Below, piece after piece: positions 39,457 through 48,195 of a stretch of DNA of 64,000 nucleotides (its first letter is position 1; the number at the start of each line of letters is the position of its first letter). Origin of the DNA: DASPWW01 sp963841715 (lineage in GTDB: Bacteria > Actinomycetota > Thermoleophilia > Solirubrobacterales > 70-9); assembly GCA_963841715.1 (NCBI GenBank), contig CAWJDP010000005.1, positions 208,653 through 272,652 on the forward strand, read 5' to 3'. The translations under genes were made by a program, and so were the position numbers. The notes below the pieces were generated by a model. It did no database searches and had not been told where the DNA came from. It worked only from the letters and a program-made list of their open reading frames with translations.

Positions 39457-39855
39457 CTACGCGAGGCCCGCGCTCGCCAGCGCCCTGTCTCGGCTCGAGA
39501 AGATCTCGAGCCGGACTCCCCGTCCGTCCCGCATCGTCCACAGGTGCGCGCCGGGCGAGTCGACGTCGACGCCGCTTCCCTTCCCGCGCCCCGTGTAGCG
39601 GCACATCACGACGACGAACTCGCCCGCGGGAATGAACTCCTCGGGCTCGATGCGCCATTTCTCCCACGGGCCGAGCCACTCGAGCAGCCGCTCGCTCGTG
39701 TCCACCGGCTCGCGCTTCACCCCGGCGATGCCCGGGAACTCGTCCGACCAGCCCCACTCGAGGTCAGCGCCGTAGACGTCGGACACCGGGCGGAAGTCGC
39801 CGCGTGCCCATTCCGCGTAGACCCGGCGCAGAGCCTTCACGTTCTCGTCCTCCAC
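39457..39855 (-). CDS. Nuclear transport factor 2 / SnoaL-like protein
   Basis: 132-aa alpha+beta-barrel protein. NVKALRRVYAEWARGDFRPV, then LEWGWSDEFPGI, LLEWLGPWEKWRIEPEEFI and FVVVMCRYTGRGKGSG fit the SnoaL-like fold (the fold of ketosteroid isomerase-type enzymes); the ligand is unknown. Convergent with parB, with a 17-bp gap. A second, internally deleted SnoaL-like gene lies at 40910. Confidence 0.8.
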   Translation of the reverse strand: MEDENVKALRRVYAEWARGDFRPVSDVYGADLEWGWSDEFPGIAGVKREPVDTSERLLEWLGPWEKWRIEPEEFIPAGEFVVVMCRYTGRGKGSGVDVDSPGAHLWTMRDGRGVRLEIFSSRDRALASAGLA

Positions 39856-39909
39856 CGGAGCGGAGTATGCCGCTACGGCCCTCGCCCGCGCTCTAGAATC
39901 AGCGCTCCC

Positions 39910-39983
39910 GGGCGATTAGCTCAGTCGGTTAGAGCGCCGCTCTGATAAGGCGGAGGTCCGTGGTTCGAGTCCACGATCGCCCA
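39910..39983 (+). tRNA. tRNA-Ile (GAT)
   Basis: Complete cloverleaf: acceptor GGGCGAT / ATCGCCC, D-arm GCTC..GAGC, anticodon stem CCGCT / GGCGG (with a T-G pair) around CTGATAA with anticodon GAT at 39944-39946, and T-arm CGTGG-TTCGAGT-CCACG. CCA is not encoded. It stands alone, not in an rRNA operon. Confidence 0.96.
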
Positions 39984-39992
39984 TCCTCGCCC

Positions 39993-40187
39993 CTACAGTC
40001 CCCTTCCGGCGGCACGGACCGCGGATGCGGATGCTTTCGACGCAGGCGCTGCAACTCGTCCGAGGTCTTCCGTGCAGCGCCGCTGCCCGCCCTCGCGCGC
40101 TGGCTCCGGCAGCGGTCGGATCGACTCGTAGTAGCGGATCGATGAAGTCGCGACGCCGGCTCGGCGCGCCACCTCTCCGATCGTCAA
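39993..40187 (-). pseudogene. MerR-family regulator remnant
   Basis: From TTG 40187 the frame reads MTIGEVARRAGVATSSIRYY then ESIRPLPEPAREGGQRR, the MerR winged-helix DNA-binding half. It then departs from the family (TEDLGRVAAPAS) and stops after 64 codons, 10 bp from the tRNA-Ile 3' end. A neighbouring frame continues with DELQRLRRK, so an indel plus loss of the effector domain is likely. Divergent from the cupin gene, which the intact regulator may once have controlled. Confidence 0.65.
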
Positions 40188-40315
40188 CTCGGGCCACCCC
40201 TTCTCCCCCGAGTGAAGCCTTGACCCAGACTGCACTGGACGCCGAATCGTACGCGCCGCACGCTCCGTAGGCAACTGGGCGAGCAGCAGAAGACGTCTCC
40301 AACCAGACCGCCGCG

Positions 40316-40822
40316 ATGTTTGACGTCGATGCGTTTCGCGCGTCCGGCCGAACCCGGACGGCAGAGGCGGTAGCGTCCACGGGCCGGATGGGCTTCGATC
40401 TCCTGAAAGCTGACTCCGCGTTCTGGCGGCCGTCGAACCAGATGCGGGTCGCGAACACCGACCTCGCGAAGCAACTGGGGGCGCACTCTCTCGGGGCGCG
40501 GCTGTGGCGGCTTGCGCCGGGGCAGGCCTCGACCAAGCATCGTCACGAAAGCGAGGAGGAGCTATACGTCCTGCTTGAGGGGACCGGGCGGATGCGGATT
40601 GGCAATGAGGCGCTGACGCTCGAGGCGCTGGATGCCGTCCGCGTCGACCCACGAACCGTGCGCCAGCTCTTCAACGACACCGACCGCGACGCGCTGTGGC
40701 TCGTCGCCGGCGCGCCGCCGGGGCCCACGAACACGCTTGAGATGACGGACGATGAGCTTCGCGACCTGTATCCGAACGGCCCCAAGGCGCTTCCGCCGGA
40801 GCTCGGCGGCGGGACGGCCTGA
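40316..40822 (+). CDS. Cupin domain-containing protein
   Basis: 168-aa single-domain cupin. The metal-site motifs are LWRLAPGQASTKHRHESEEE (cut; His-x-His with downstream Glu) followed by YVLLEGTGRMRIGNEAL and VDPRTVRQLFNDTD. A 50-residue N-terminal extension (ASGRTRTAEAVASTGRMGFD) precedes it. Specific function unknown. Start ATG 40316 (MFDVDAFRAS). Confidence 0.82.
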   Translation: MFDVDAFRASGRTRTAEAVASTGRMGFDLLKADSAFWRPSNQMRVANTDLAKQLGAHSLGARLWRLAPGQASTKHRHESEEELYVLLEGTGRMRIGNEALTLEALDAVRVDPRTVRQLFNDTDRDALWLVAGAPPGPTNTLEMTDDELRDLYPNGPKALPPELGGGTA

Positions 40823-40909
40823 ATCCGGACGCCCGGCCTTGACTTCAAGTGCGCTTGAAGGTCAATCGTGTGTCGCGCAGGGTAACCCCAAGCGATTGGA
40901 GAGCGACAC

Positions 40910-41172
40910 ATGGCCAGCCGAACCGACACCCGGTTCGATCTCGATGCGTTCGAGCGCGCCTACGTGCAGTGGGACGTCGGGACGCTGATCGATTGCTATG
41001 ACGCGGACGTCGAGGTGACCCAGATCGATCGCGACAACCCGCCGACCGCGCCGCCGCGACGGTCACCTGTGAGTTTCCGGGCGGCCGAAAGGTCGTCGCG
41101 AACTCGATCATGGAGATCCGGGACGGCCGGATCGTGCGCCAGCACGACGTCGTCTGCGGCGACCAGTCCTGA
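40910..41172 (+). pseudogene. SnoaL-like protein with internal deletion
   Basis: The N-terminal part (RFDLDAFERAYVQWDVGTLI then DVEVTQIDRDNPPTAPP) and, in another frame, the C-terminal part (TVTCEFPGGRKVVANSIMEI then RDGRIVRQHDVVCGDQS) of an NTF2/SnoaL-like protein are fused. The middle of the fold, roughly 30-40 residues, is missing at about 41055, and the frame changes there. Unlike the homopolymer indels elsewhere, this looks like a genuine deletion. ATG 40910 lies 8 nt after a GAG. Confidence 0.65.
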
Positions 41173-41184
41173 GAATCCACGGAG

Positions 41185-41213
41185 GGCCCGCCCGGCCCGG
41201 GGTCGGGCGGGCC
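41185..41213. terminator. Bidirectional hairpin terminator
   Basis: Arms GGCCCGCCCG / CGGGCGGGCC (10 bp, perfect) around a 9-nt loop, between the SnoaL remnant (+) and the stop of the secreted hydrolase (-). A TTA follows on the plus strand. Probably serves both convergent transcripts. Confidence 0.7.
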
Positions 41214-43349
41214 TTACGGGCCGGTGAAGCCGCCGGCGAAGCAGGGTCCGCCGTTGCACTCGTCGTTGATGAACCCGTTCGGCTGCAGGAACGTGTTGAT
41301 CATCGCGGTCGCGGTCGGGACGCCGCGCGGTGCGCCGTGCGGGTCCTCGCCCTCGCGGTTCGGGACGTTGGTGAGCGGCGGCGGGGGAACCCCGATCGTC
41401 TCGCCCGGGTTGTCCGGGTCCGGCCGCACCGGCCCGATGTCCGAGTACACGACCGCCGACCCGCTGTACGGGTACTGGGTGATGGGCGGCACCCCGTAGA
41501 GGATGTCGTAGTCGGGGAAGCGCCCGTCGTAGATCACGGGCTGGTGCGCCTCGGCGCCGATCGTCCGCGCCTCGGCGTCGACCATGTAGTTCGTCACCTG
41601 GTGATCGCCGAACGCCGGCGCGAGGAAGACGGTGTGCGCGGGGGTGTCACGCAGCGGGTTCGCCGTCATCCGGTGCGCGTATCCGTTCGGATCGCTGCGG
41701 TCCCAGAGCATCTGCGTCAGCGTCAGCAGCAGCGGCCGCGAGAGCTCGTCCGGGTAGCTCGGATACAGGATCGCCGCGAACTCGTCGAAGTCGACCGAGC
41801 GCGGCAGCAGCATCGAGTAGCGCATTGCCGGGACGCCGAGGGCTGAGCGGGTGAAGTCCGGCGCGACCGCGGTCAGAGCGCCGCCGAGGATCCCGCCCTG
41901 GCTGTTGCCGTTGTAGTAGAGGTGGCTTGTGTCGATCACCGGTCCGGTCGCGTTCGTGCCGTCGACGTGGAACGCCGGATCTGAGATCAGCCCCTGCGGG
42001 TGGATCATCGCCCGCCCGAGGTAGAGCTCGTTCAGCATTCCCTGCTGGACGCGGTCTGTGAGCTCCGGGAAGCGGGACTCGTCCTGGAGGATCCCGCCGG
42101 TATTGATGACGTCGCTCGACGACATCCCGATCTCAGGAGTCGCGCACAGCACCGAGTTGTCCTGGTTCGCGAACGTCTGCAGCAGGCTCGAGTGGAGCTC
42201 GCTCGTGCTCCCGAACAGGCCGTGGCCGTAGACGACGGGCCGCGCCGGCGGCGCCCCGCCGCCTGCGACCGAGCGCGGGATGATGCAGCGGACCTCGGCG
42301 TCCCAGGTCCCGTTCTGGGTCGGCAGCCCCTGGGAGTCGAGCTGGAAGCGCCCGCCGGGGGCGCAGCTCGGCTGCAGGTAGCACGGGACGGTCACGGTGC
42401 CGGTGATCTCGCGCGCGATGTTCGCGTTCTGCGCCGGCGTGAAGTTGGTCACGCTGCCGACGTGGAATGCGGGCGAGTTGCCCTGGACCTGGACGTCGGC
42501 GAGGTTGGTGTCGCCGAGCTGGGCGAACGCGTCGTCGCGGATGTGGAGCATCCGCGCGGCGATGTTCTTGTCGCTCGAAACGGTGAAGTCCCAGGCGAGG
42601 TAGAGGCTGCGCCGGGCGATCTTCGCCCGCTTCAGCTTCTTGAACAGCCTGTTGAAGTGGTGCCGGCGCTTGTTGATCGGCGCCTGGCTCGACTTGACGC
42701 GGTCGCGGTAGTACCGGAACGCGGTCGGCGCCTGGAGCGTGTTCCCGTCCTTGTCCTTGAGATAGCGCAGGGCGACGATGTAGCGGTGCCTCTGGTGCAG
42801 GTTCGTCGCCGGGATGATCTCCAGCGCGGTGTTCTCGGGCGTTGACGCGTTCGAGTCGATCTCGACCCAGATCGGCGCTCGCTTCCCCGTCTTCGCATCG
42901 ATCAGGACGATCGGGGTCTTCTTGCGCTTGTAGTCCCCGATGTGGTTGATCGGCGCCGCGTTCGTGTTCGCGAGTGCCTGAGGATTGTCGAGGCCGGGCA
43001 CCCGGAGCACGATCGGTTGGCCGGGGCTGAAGCCGTCGTTGAGGTTGTACGGGCCGGCGTCGACGTGGACGCCGCTGGCGTTCGCCGGCATCGAGTCGGT
43101 CTGGAGGTTGACCCGGCGCCCCGTGCTCGTCGAGCGGTCCTTGACCGTGTAGTAGTTGTCGGGGAACGGCATCAGGCAGCGGCCGTTGTCCGGCTTGGCG
43201 ATGAAGTCGCAGCGGCTCGCGTCCGAGAGGTCGATCTGGGGCAGCTTGTTCGCCGACGCCGGGGCGGGCCCGATCAGCGCGCATAGGGCGGCCGCGCAAG
43301 CGAGCGCAATCCCGATCCCACGCCGTGACTCTCTCCTCTGACCTGCCAT
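41214..43349 (-). CDS. Large secreted alpha/beta-hydrolase (lipase/esterase-like)
   Basis: 711 aa from ATG 43349. A signal peptide (IGIALACAAALCALIGPAPASA) is followed by an N-terminal domain (DASRCDFIAKPDNGRCLMPF, cut, and DNYYTVKDRSTSTGRR) resembling that of large bacterial lipases. The hydrolase part has RPVVYGHGLFGS (oxyanion region), the nucleophile elbow YYNGNSQGGILGGAL with Ser, and a late FGDHQVTNYM holding the probable catalytic His. The exact substrate is unknown. The open frame upstream of 43349 is not used because it would run into the neighbouring gene. Intact. Confidence 0.8.
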   Translation of the reverse strand: MAGQRRESRRGIGIALACAAALCALIGPAPASANKLPQIDLSDASRCDFIAKPDNGRCLMPFPDNYYTVKDRSTSTGRRVNLQTDSMPANASGVHVDAGPYNLNDGFSPGQPIVLRVPGLDNPQALANTNAAPINHIGDYKRKKTPIVLIDAKTGKRAPIWVEIDSNASTPENTALEIIPATNLHQRHRYIVALRYLKDKDGNTLQAPTAFRYYRDRVKSSQAPINKRRHHFNRLFKKLKRAKIARRSLYLAWDFTVSSDKNIAARMLHIRDDAFAQLGDTNLADVQVQGNSPAFHVGSVTNFTPAQNANIAREITGTVTVPCYLQPSCAPGGRFQLDSQGLPTQNGTWDAEVRCIIPRSVAGGGAPPARPVVYGHGLFGSTSELHSSLLQTFANQDNSVLCATPEIGMSSSDVINTGGILQDESRFPELTDRVQQGMLNELYLGRAMIHPQGLISDPAFHVDGTNATGPVIDTSHLYYNGNSQGGILGGALTAVAPDFTRSALGVPAMRYSMLLPRSVDFDEFAAILYPSYPDELSRPLLLTLTQMLWDRSDPNGYAHRMTANPLRDTPAHTVFLAPAFGDHQVTNYMVDAEARTIGAEAHQPVIYDGRFPDYDILYGVPPITQYPYSGSAVVYSDIGPVRPDPDNPGETIGVPPPPLTNVPNREGEDPHGAPRGVPTATAMINTFLQPNGFINDECNGGPCFAGGFTGP

Positions 43350-43494
43350 ACCCTCGAAGACGGGTGCGGACATTAACACCGCACGCTCGAGCTCGCTCCA
43401 ATCAGGCGGAGCGAACGGCGGGCGGGTCGGTAGCCTGCCGCTCGCAACACGGACCAGACGAGTCAACCGAAACTGAAAAGGAGGGCGCATAGGT

Positions 43495-43962
43495 ATGGCG
43501 ACTAGGGGGAGCGGCGGGAGTACGGAGGGGCTCGCGCCGGCGATGATCGTTTTCACGGTCGCGATCCTGCTTGTGATCGCGGGCCTGCATCTGATCTACG
43601 GGATCAGCGAGCTCGCCGACAACGTTTGGCGCCTCGATCACACCAACGGAGTGTTCACAAACAACCTCTGGGTCTGGGGGATCGTCGACGTCGTGTTCGC
43701 GGTCGTGCTCGCCTACGCGGCGGCCGACGTGCTGCGCGGCGGCGAGACGGGTCGGATCGTCGCGATCATCTGGATCGGGCTGAGCATGATCCGGTGGCTG
43801 TACTGGATCCCGGCGGCGCCGCTCGCGAGCGTCGTCATCCTGATCATCGACGCGGGCATGCTGTACACGCTGTGCACGCACGAGGCCTTCTTCAAGCCGG
43901 CGCCGCGCGCGCGCGGTCGCGCCTCGAGCTCGCGCCGCCGCACGACGGCGAAGAAGAAGTAG
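43495..43962 (+). CDS. Small four-helix membrane protein (DUF7144-like)
   Basis: 155 aa with four hydrophobic helices: IVFTVAILLVIAGLHLIYGI, LWVWGIVDVVFAVVLAYAAA, IVAIIWIGLSMIRWLYWIP and VVILIIDAGMLYTLC; the pattern resembles the DUF7144 actinobacterial family. A basic C-terminal tail (SSSRRRTTAKKK) is cytoplasmic. ATG 43495 has an AGGAGGG about 12 nt upstream. Function unknown. Confidence 0.78.
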   Translation: MATRGSGGSTEGLAPAMIVFTVAILLVIAGLHLIYGISELADNVWRLDHTNGVFTNNLWVWGIVDVVFAVVLAYAAADVLRGGETGRIVAIIWIGLSMIRWLYWIPAAPLASVVILIIDAGMLYTLCTHEAFFKPAPRARGRASSSRRRTTAKKK

Positions 43963-43983
43963 CTACCGGAGCCTGAAACGCGA

Positions 43984-44011
43984 GGGAGCCCGGGCGGCTG
44001 CCCGGGCTCCC
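43984..44011. terminator. Perfect 12-bp bidirectional terminator hairpin
   Basis: GGGAGCCCGGGC / GCCCGGGCTCCC with loop GGCT, 21 nt after the stop of the membrane protein gene and 24 nt before the stop of the convergent lipase gene. No T tract. Confidence 0.75.
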
Positions 44012-44034
44012 CGTACGCATACGCGTTGCCGCGA

Positions 44035-45258
44035 CTACTTCGTCGGCGGCAGCTGCTGCTCGAAGAACGGCAGCGCGTCGTTCTCCGCGGACGCGACGAT
44101 CGCGCCGTGGGTAACGCCGTCGTACTTCTTGTAATCGACGCTGTCGCCCAGGTTTGTGAGCTGGGTGTTCAGCGAGTCGGTGAAGAACGGGAACACCGTC
44201 GTGTCGGCGGTCCCCTGCGCGAGCAGGATCGGGGCCGACGTCTTCACCGCCGGGATTCATCTCGTCGAGGGCGCTTGAACAGCGCCGTCGTGTCGGCACC
44301 GTGACGGAGCAGCTCGGACGGCGGGATGCCGCCGAGCTCATCCGTGTTGCCGAGCTGGGCAGGCACTCGGTCTCCAGCTTCGGGTAGTACGGAAGCGCCT
44401 TGTCCGACAGGATCGCCTGCGGGTTGATGCTTGGGTCCTCGGTGACCGCGCCGCCGACGATCATCACCGCGAGCGCGCTGAGGCTGCTCGGCTGTGTCAG
44501 CAGGTTCAGCGTTCTGCGCCTGCTCGAGCAGTGCGAGGCCGGCGCGTACGCGACCGTGCCGCGCAGCTTCAGGCCCGGCGTCCACGAGTCGGCGAGGCCG
44601 GCCGCGAACAGCGCCGACTGGCCGCCCTGCGAGTGCCCGGCGATCAGGAACCTCTTGCCGGTCTTCAGGTGCAGGCCCCGGGCCGCCTTGACGATGTCGA
44701 GCACGCTGCGTCCCTCGGACTCGCCAACCAGGTACGGATGCGGACCGGGGGTGCCGAGTCCCTCGTAGTCGGTGCGGAGGACCGCGTAGCCGGCGTCGAG
44801 CCAGGCATTGAGCTGGTCATCCGTGTACGAGATGTACGGTTGTGCCGGACCGCCCGCGTGTTGCGCGACGGCGCGCAGGCATCGGCGGAGCCGGTCGTCC
44901 CGTGCGCGTAGCTGATCACGGGCCATCCACCCTTCGGCGGCTTGCCCTTCGGAACACTGACCGTCCCCGAGACCGCGATTCGCGAGCCGTCGGTGCTCCG
45001 CGACGAGTAGAGGACGTTGTCGTTGCGCTTCGCCTCCGTGAGCGGAACGACGCCCTTGGCCTGGCGGAACCAGATCAGCTTCCCGTGCTTCTTCGGGAGG
45101 TGCTTCGGCGGCTTGTAGAACTTGGCCCCCGCGGGCCCCTTCTTCGGCTTCTTCGCGTCGGCGGCGCCGGTGTGAACCAGGGCGATGGCCAGCAGGCTCA
45201 GTGCGGCGACGATCGCGACGGCGAAGCGAGCCCGAAGCGAAACTGCGTAAGTGGTCAA
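44035..45258 (-). CDS. Secretory lipase family protein, multiply frameshifted
   Basis: Exported alpha/beta-hydrolase of the LIP (secretory lipase) type. Signal peptide FAVAIVAALSLLAIALVHTG; then KGGWPVISYAHGTTGSADAC, YAVLRTDYEGLGTPGPHPYL (cut), the nucleophile elbow FLIAGHSQGGQSALFAAG, ILLAQGTADTTVFP (acid) and YDGVTHGAIVASA (catalytic His). The pieces lie in different frames; breaks are at about 44880, 44510, 44360 and 44260. All catalytic elements survive, so sequence errors are more likely than decay. About 407 aa. Confidence 0.82.
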
Positions 45259-45364
45259 AACTTCTCCTCTTCAGTCGGATCCATCCAACGGCGGACGCGC
45301 GCACTCTACGGACATGCGCGCGGCGGCATCCAAAATCAAACCCCCGCCGGGGGCCATTGTTGCG

Positions 45365-45848
45365 CTACTCGGTCGGTTGGTGCGCCGCCTCGGCGTGGCT
45401 CTTGGCGGCTTCGTCCATCGCGTCGAGCGATGCCGCGAGCCAGCGGCGGAAGTACATTCGGCCGGCGACGGTGTCGAAGACGCGGTGCGCGAGGCCACCC
45501 GGGTCCATCCCCATGCGCCCGTCGACGAAGGTCCCGCCCTGCGCCTCGGTGAGCCCGAAGTGAACGAACGTTCCCGTGTTGAGGCAGCGAATCTTGAACT
45601 CCTCGACCGTCGAACGCCTCGATCATCAAATGCATCTCGTCTTTGCCCATCGGGGTTTTCACGACCTCGCGGTACGTGCACCCCTCTCCGAGCTCGTCGC
45701 ACTGAGTCTCGACCACCCGCGGCCACCAGTCGGCGTGCCGCTCGACGTCCGCGATCAGCTCCCAGATCACGCTGATCGGCGCTTCGATGTAGGCCTGCTG
45801 ACGCGTATCGGACACGCTGATCGCATTGTCGCAGGCCGCTTCGAGCAC
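45365..45848 (-). CDS. SRPBCC family protein, one frameshift
   Basis: START/polyketide-cyclase-like lipid- or small-ligand-binding protein. From GTG 45848: SDTRQQAYIEAPISVIWELI, ADVERHADWWPRVVETQCDE, then in the next frame EEFKIRCLNTGTFVHFGLTE and RMYFRRWLAASLDAMDEAAK, ending at 45365. One extra C near 45605 breaks the frame (expected FDGEEFKIRC). About 160 aa after correction. Ligand unknown. Confidence 0.8.
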
Positions 45849-45921
45849 CCCGGGAACGACCGTTGGGAGCGAAAAGCCCCGCAGGTAGTATTGACCTCCT
45901 GCCCACGATCCGAGGAGACCT

Positions 45922-46419
45922 TTGAGCGTGCAGCAGATGCAGATCTACGGCGTCAGCTTCGACATGGTCGGGAAGCAGCCGATCGTCCTGCTGAAGACCG
46001 TGGACGGCAACCGCTTCCTGCCGATCTGGATCGGGCACCCCGAGGCGGCGGCGATCCTGATGAAGCTTCAGGGTGCGGCGACGCCGCGGCCGATGACCCA
46101 CGACCTGCTGAGCGACATGCTCGAGCAGCTCGACGCGAAGTGCGAGCGGGTCTCGGTCACCGAGCTGCGCGACAACACCTTCTTCGCCTCGATCACGATC
46201 TCGGTCAACGGCTCCGAGCTCGAGATCGACTCGCGGCCCTCGGACGCGCTCGCGCTCGCGGTCCGCTGCTCGGCGCCGATCTTCGCCGCAGACGACGTGA
46301 TCGAGGAGTCGTCGATCGAGTTCGAGCAGGAGGTCGAGGACACCGAGGAGGTCGTGGAGAAGTTCAAGGACTTTCTCGACGAGGTGAGTCCCGAGGACTT
46401 CGCGGGGGGCGGCGAGTAG
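45922..46419 (+). CDS. Bifunctional nuclease family protein (BFN domain)
   Basis: 165 aa starting at TTG 45922 (GAGGAG 5 nt upstream; GTG 45928 is an alternative). The BFN domain reads MQIYGVSFDMVGKQPIVLLK, RFLPIWIGHPEAAAILMKLQ, PRPMTHDLLSDMLEQL, VSVTELRDNTFFASI and IDSRPSDALALAVRCSAPIF. An acidic tail (EQEVEDTEEVVEKFKDFL) follows. Reported to have RNase/DNase activity in plants; the bacterial role is unclear. Convergent overlap of 56 bp with the RDD gene. Confidence 0.9.
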   Translation: MSVQQMQIYGVSFDMVGKQPIVLLKTVDGNRFLPIWIGHPEAAAILMKLQGAATPRPMTHDLLSDMLEQLDAKCERVSVTELRDNTFFASITISVNGSELEIDSRPSDALALAVRCSAPIFAADDVIEESSIEFEQEVEDTEEVVEKFKDFLDEVSPEDFAGGGE

Positions 46420-47230
46420 CCGTCAGCCCGGGCCGCTCCTCGTAGAGCACCTCGGTATTGGCGATCCGGTCGTGGAGGCCGCGGCGGTTGCGCCCGAACA
46501 GGACCGGCAGGAAGCCCGCGCCGAACGGGATCGCCGAGAGCGCGAACCCGAACAGGCGCCTGACGGCGCGCCCGAGCCCGAGCCCCGCCGTGTCCGCGCC
46601 GCGCATCCGGATCCCGAGGAAGCGCATCCCGGGGGTCTCGCCGCCGAGCGCCCAGAACGTGACCAGGTAGAGGCCGGCGAGCAGGAACCACAGCGCCCCG
46701 CCGATCACGAGCGCGCCGGCCGACGCCTGGTGGTGGGCGCCGAAGAACGTCGTCCCGATGAACGCGACGATCGTCGAGGCGAGGAAGAACGCGGTGCTGA
46801 GGAGCGTCGCGTCGAGGGTGAGCGCGACGACGCGGGTCACGAACCCGGCTTCCTCCGCCCGCCCCTCGCGCCGTGGGCGCCGAAGAACCCGCCAGATGAA
46901 CGTCTGCAGCGTGTCGTCGACAGTCCGCAGTGCCTCACCGGCGCGGCGCCCGAGGTCGCCGACGAAGCCGACGCTCTGGGAGGCGAGCGCGTCGCGCACC
47001 TCCTGCGACTCCGCGACGCGCGCGACGATCTGCTCGAGCTCCTCGCTGTCGAGGAAGCGGTCCCAGACTCGGTCGACCATCGCGCTGTCGATCAGCCGAA
47101 TCACCGCACGCTCGACGGCCTCGCTCTCGACCGCGCGCACGATCGCCTCCTCGGTCACCGACTCGACCGTGCGCTCGACGCCGGTGACGCGGGCGACCCG
47201 CTGCGCTCCGCGCCCGCCCGCGCCGAGCAA
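46364..47230 (-). CDS. RDD family membrane protein
   Basis: 288 aa. The N-terminal half is a charged helical region (VESEAVERAVIRLIDSAMVD, EELEQIVARVAESQEVRDAL); the C-terminal half is an RDD domain with four helices (FVTRVVALTLDATLLSTAFF, LWFLLAGLYLVTFWALGGET and the motif GMRFLGIRM, then VRRLFGFALSAIPFGAGFLP and GLHDRIANTEVL). RDD proteins are often transport-related. TTG 47230 is the first usable start; the frame stays open upstream, so a longer N-terminus is possible. Confidence 0.82.
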   Translation of the reverse strand: MLGAGGRGAQRVARVTGVERTVESVTEEAIVRAVESEAVERAVIRLIDSAMVDRVWDRFLDSEELEQIVARVAESQEVRDALASQSVGFVGDLGRRAGEALRTVDDTLQTFIWRVLRRPRREGRAEEAGFVTRVVALTLDATLLSTAFFLASTIVAFIGTTFFGAHHQASAGALVIGGALWFLLAGLYLVTFWALGGETPGMRFLGIRMRGADTAGLGLGRAVRRLFGFALSAIPFGAGFLPVLFGRNRRGLHDRIANTEVLYEERPGLTATRRPPRSPRDSPRRESP

Positions 47231-47450
47231 CCGGCCGGGGAGCGAGCGATCGCGATCCTCGGGCGGCGGCGCGGGCGGCGGCGCGTCGTCGGAAATCCGG
47301 CTCAGCTCCCTTCGAAGCAGCGCAGGATCCCGCCGCGAACGAGCTGGATCCCGATCGTGGCGACGAACGGGCCCCTGAGCTTGGTCATCAGGCGTCGGCC
47401 TTCATCTCTGTCTGCCTCACCAACCCGGGACCCTATTACGCGCGCCGCGG

Positions 47451-48142
47451 CTATCCCAGGTCGACGATGCCCCGGAGGACCAGGAGCACCCCGGCGGCGC
47501 CGCACAGCACGATCGCGATCTGGCGTCCGTGGCTTCCGAGCCAGGCGTTGAAGGCGTCGACGCGGGCCTTCGTCGCCTCCGGCGCGACGGCGTAGCCGAG
47601 CAGCGGCAACTCGGCCATCAGGTACATGATCAGGTTGTAGCCCACGACCTGGGTCACGTCAGCCGCGGTGCTCTGATCGGCGGCGGCGATGTCCTTGAGC
47701 GCGACGAGGTACAGCGCGCCCGGCAGGTTGAGCGCGATCGCAAGCCGAAGATCAGCGGGACCGAGCCGCGGTCGAGGATCCGCTGCGACCACGGGTCGCG
47801 CTTCTCCCCGCTGGCCTCCTTCGCGGCCTTCTTGCGGGCCCGGCGCTCGCGCAGGCCGCGGTCCCGGTCGGTGAGCATGATCCAGAACAGGACCAGAGCG
47901 AGCAGCCCGATCCCGACGTCGACCCCAGGGCCGACCGTGTGGTCCGAACCGCCGACGACGTGACCGCCCTCGAGCGCAGCGACGATGCCGAGGCCCGCAC
48001 CGATGCTGACGAGGAGCGCGCCGGCGAGGTACGCCGTCAGCAGCCGCCTGGGGCTGTCGCGGCCGAGGATGATCACGACCATCGCGAGCAGCGTCGGGTA
48101 CGCGGCCGAGCCGAGCGCGAGCGGGAGCAGGTCCCAGAACAC
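47451..48142 (-). CDS. GAP/Sap-like six-helix membrane protein, one frameshift
   Basis: Resembles the actinobacterial GAP (Sap, sulfolipid-1-addressing) family linked to lipid/glycolipid export. FWDLLPLALGSAAYPTLLAM and LLTAYLAGALLVSIGAGLGI (first half) join LAIALNLPGALYLVALKDIA and VVGYNLIMYLMAELPLLGYA (second half) when one missing C near 47748 is restored (expected LIFGLAIALNLP). About 230 aa. A Lys/Arg-rich loop (RERRARKKAAKEASGEKRD) lies between helices. Confidence 0.75.
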
Positions 48143-48195
48143 GCGCGGATGCTTTCAGGTCGGGCGGGCCGAAGCCTGCCCAGACGCAGCCGCCG

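Noticed and set aside
47302..47505. Short minus-strand frame containing TKLRGPFVATIGIQLVRGG
   Set aside because: It overlaps the GAP-family gene end, has no recognisable homology, and the upstream residues are Arg-rich noise; evidence is too thin to call.
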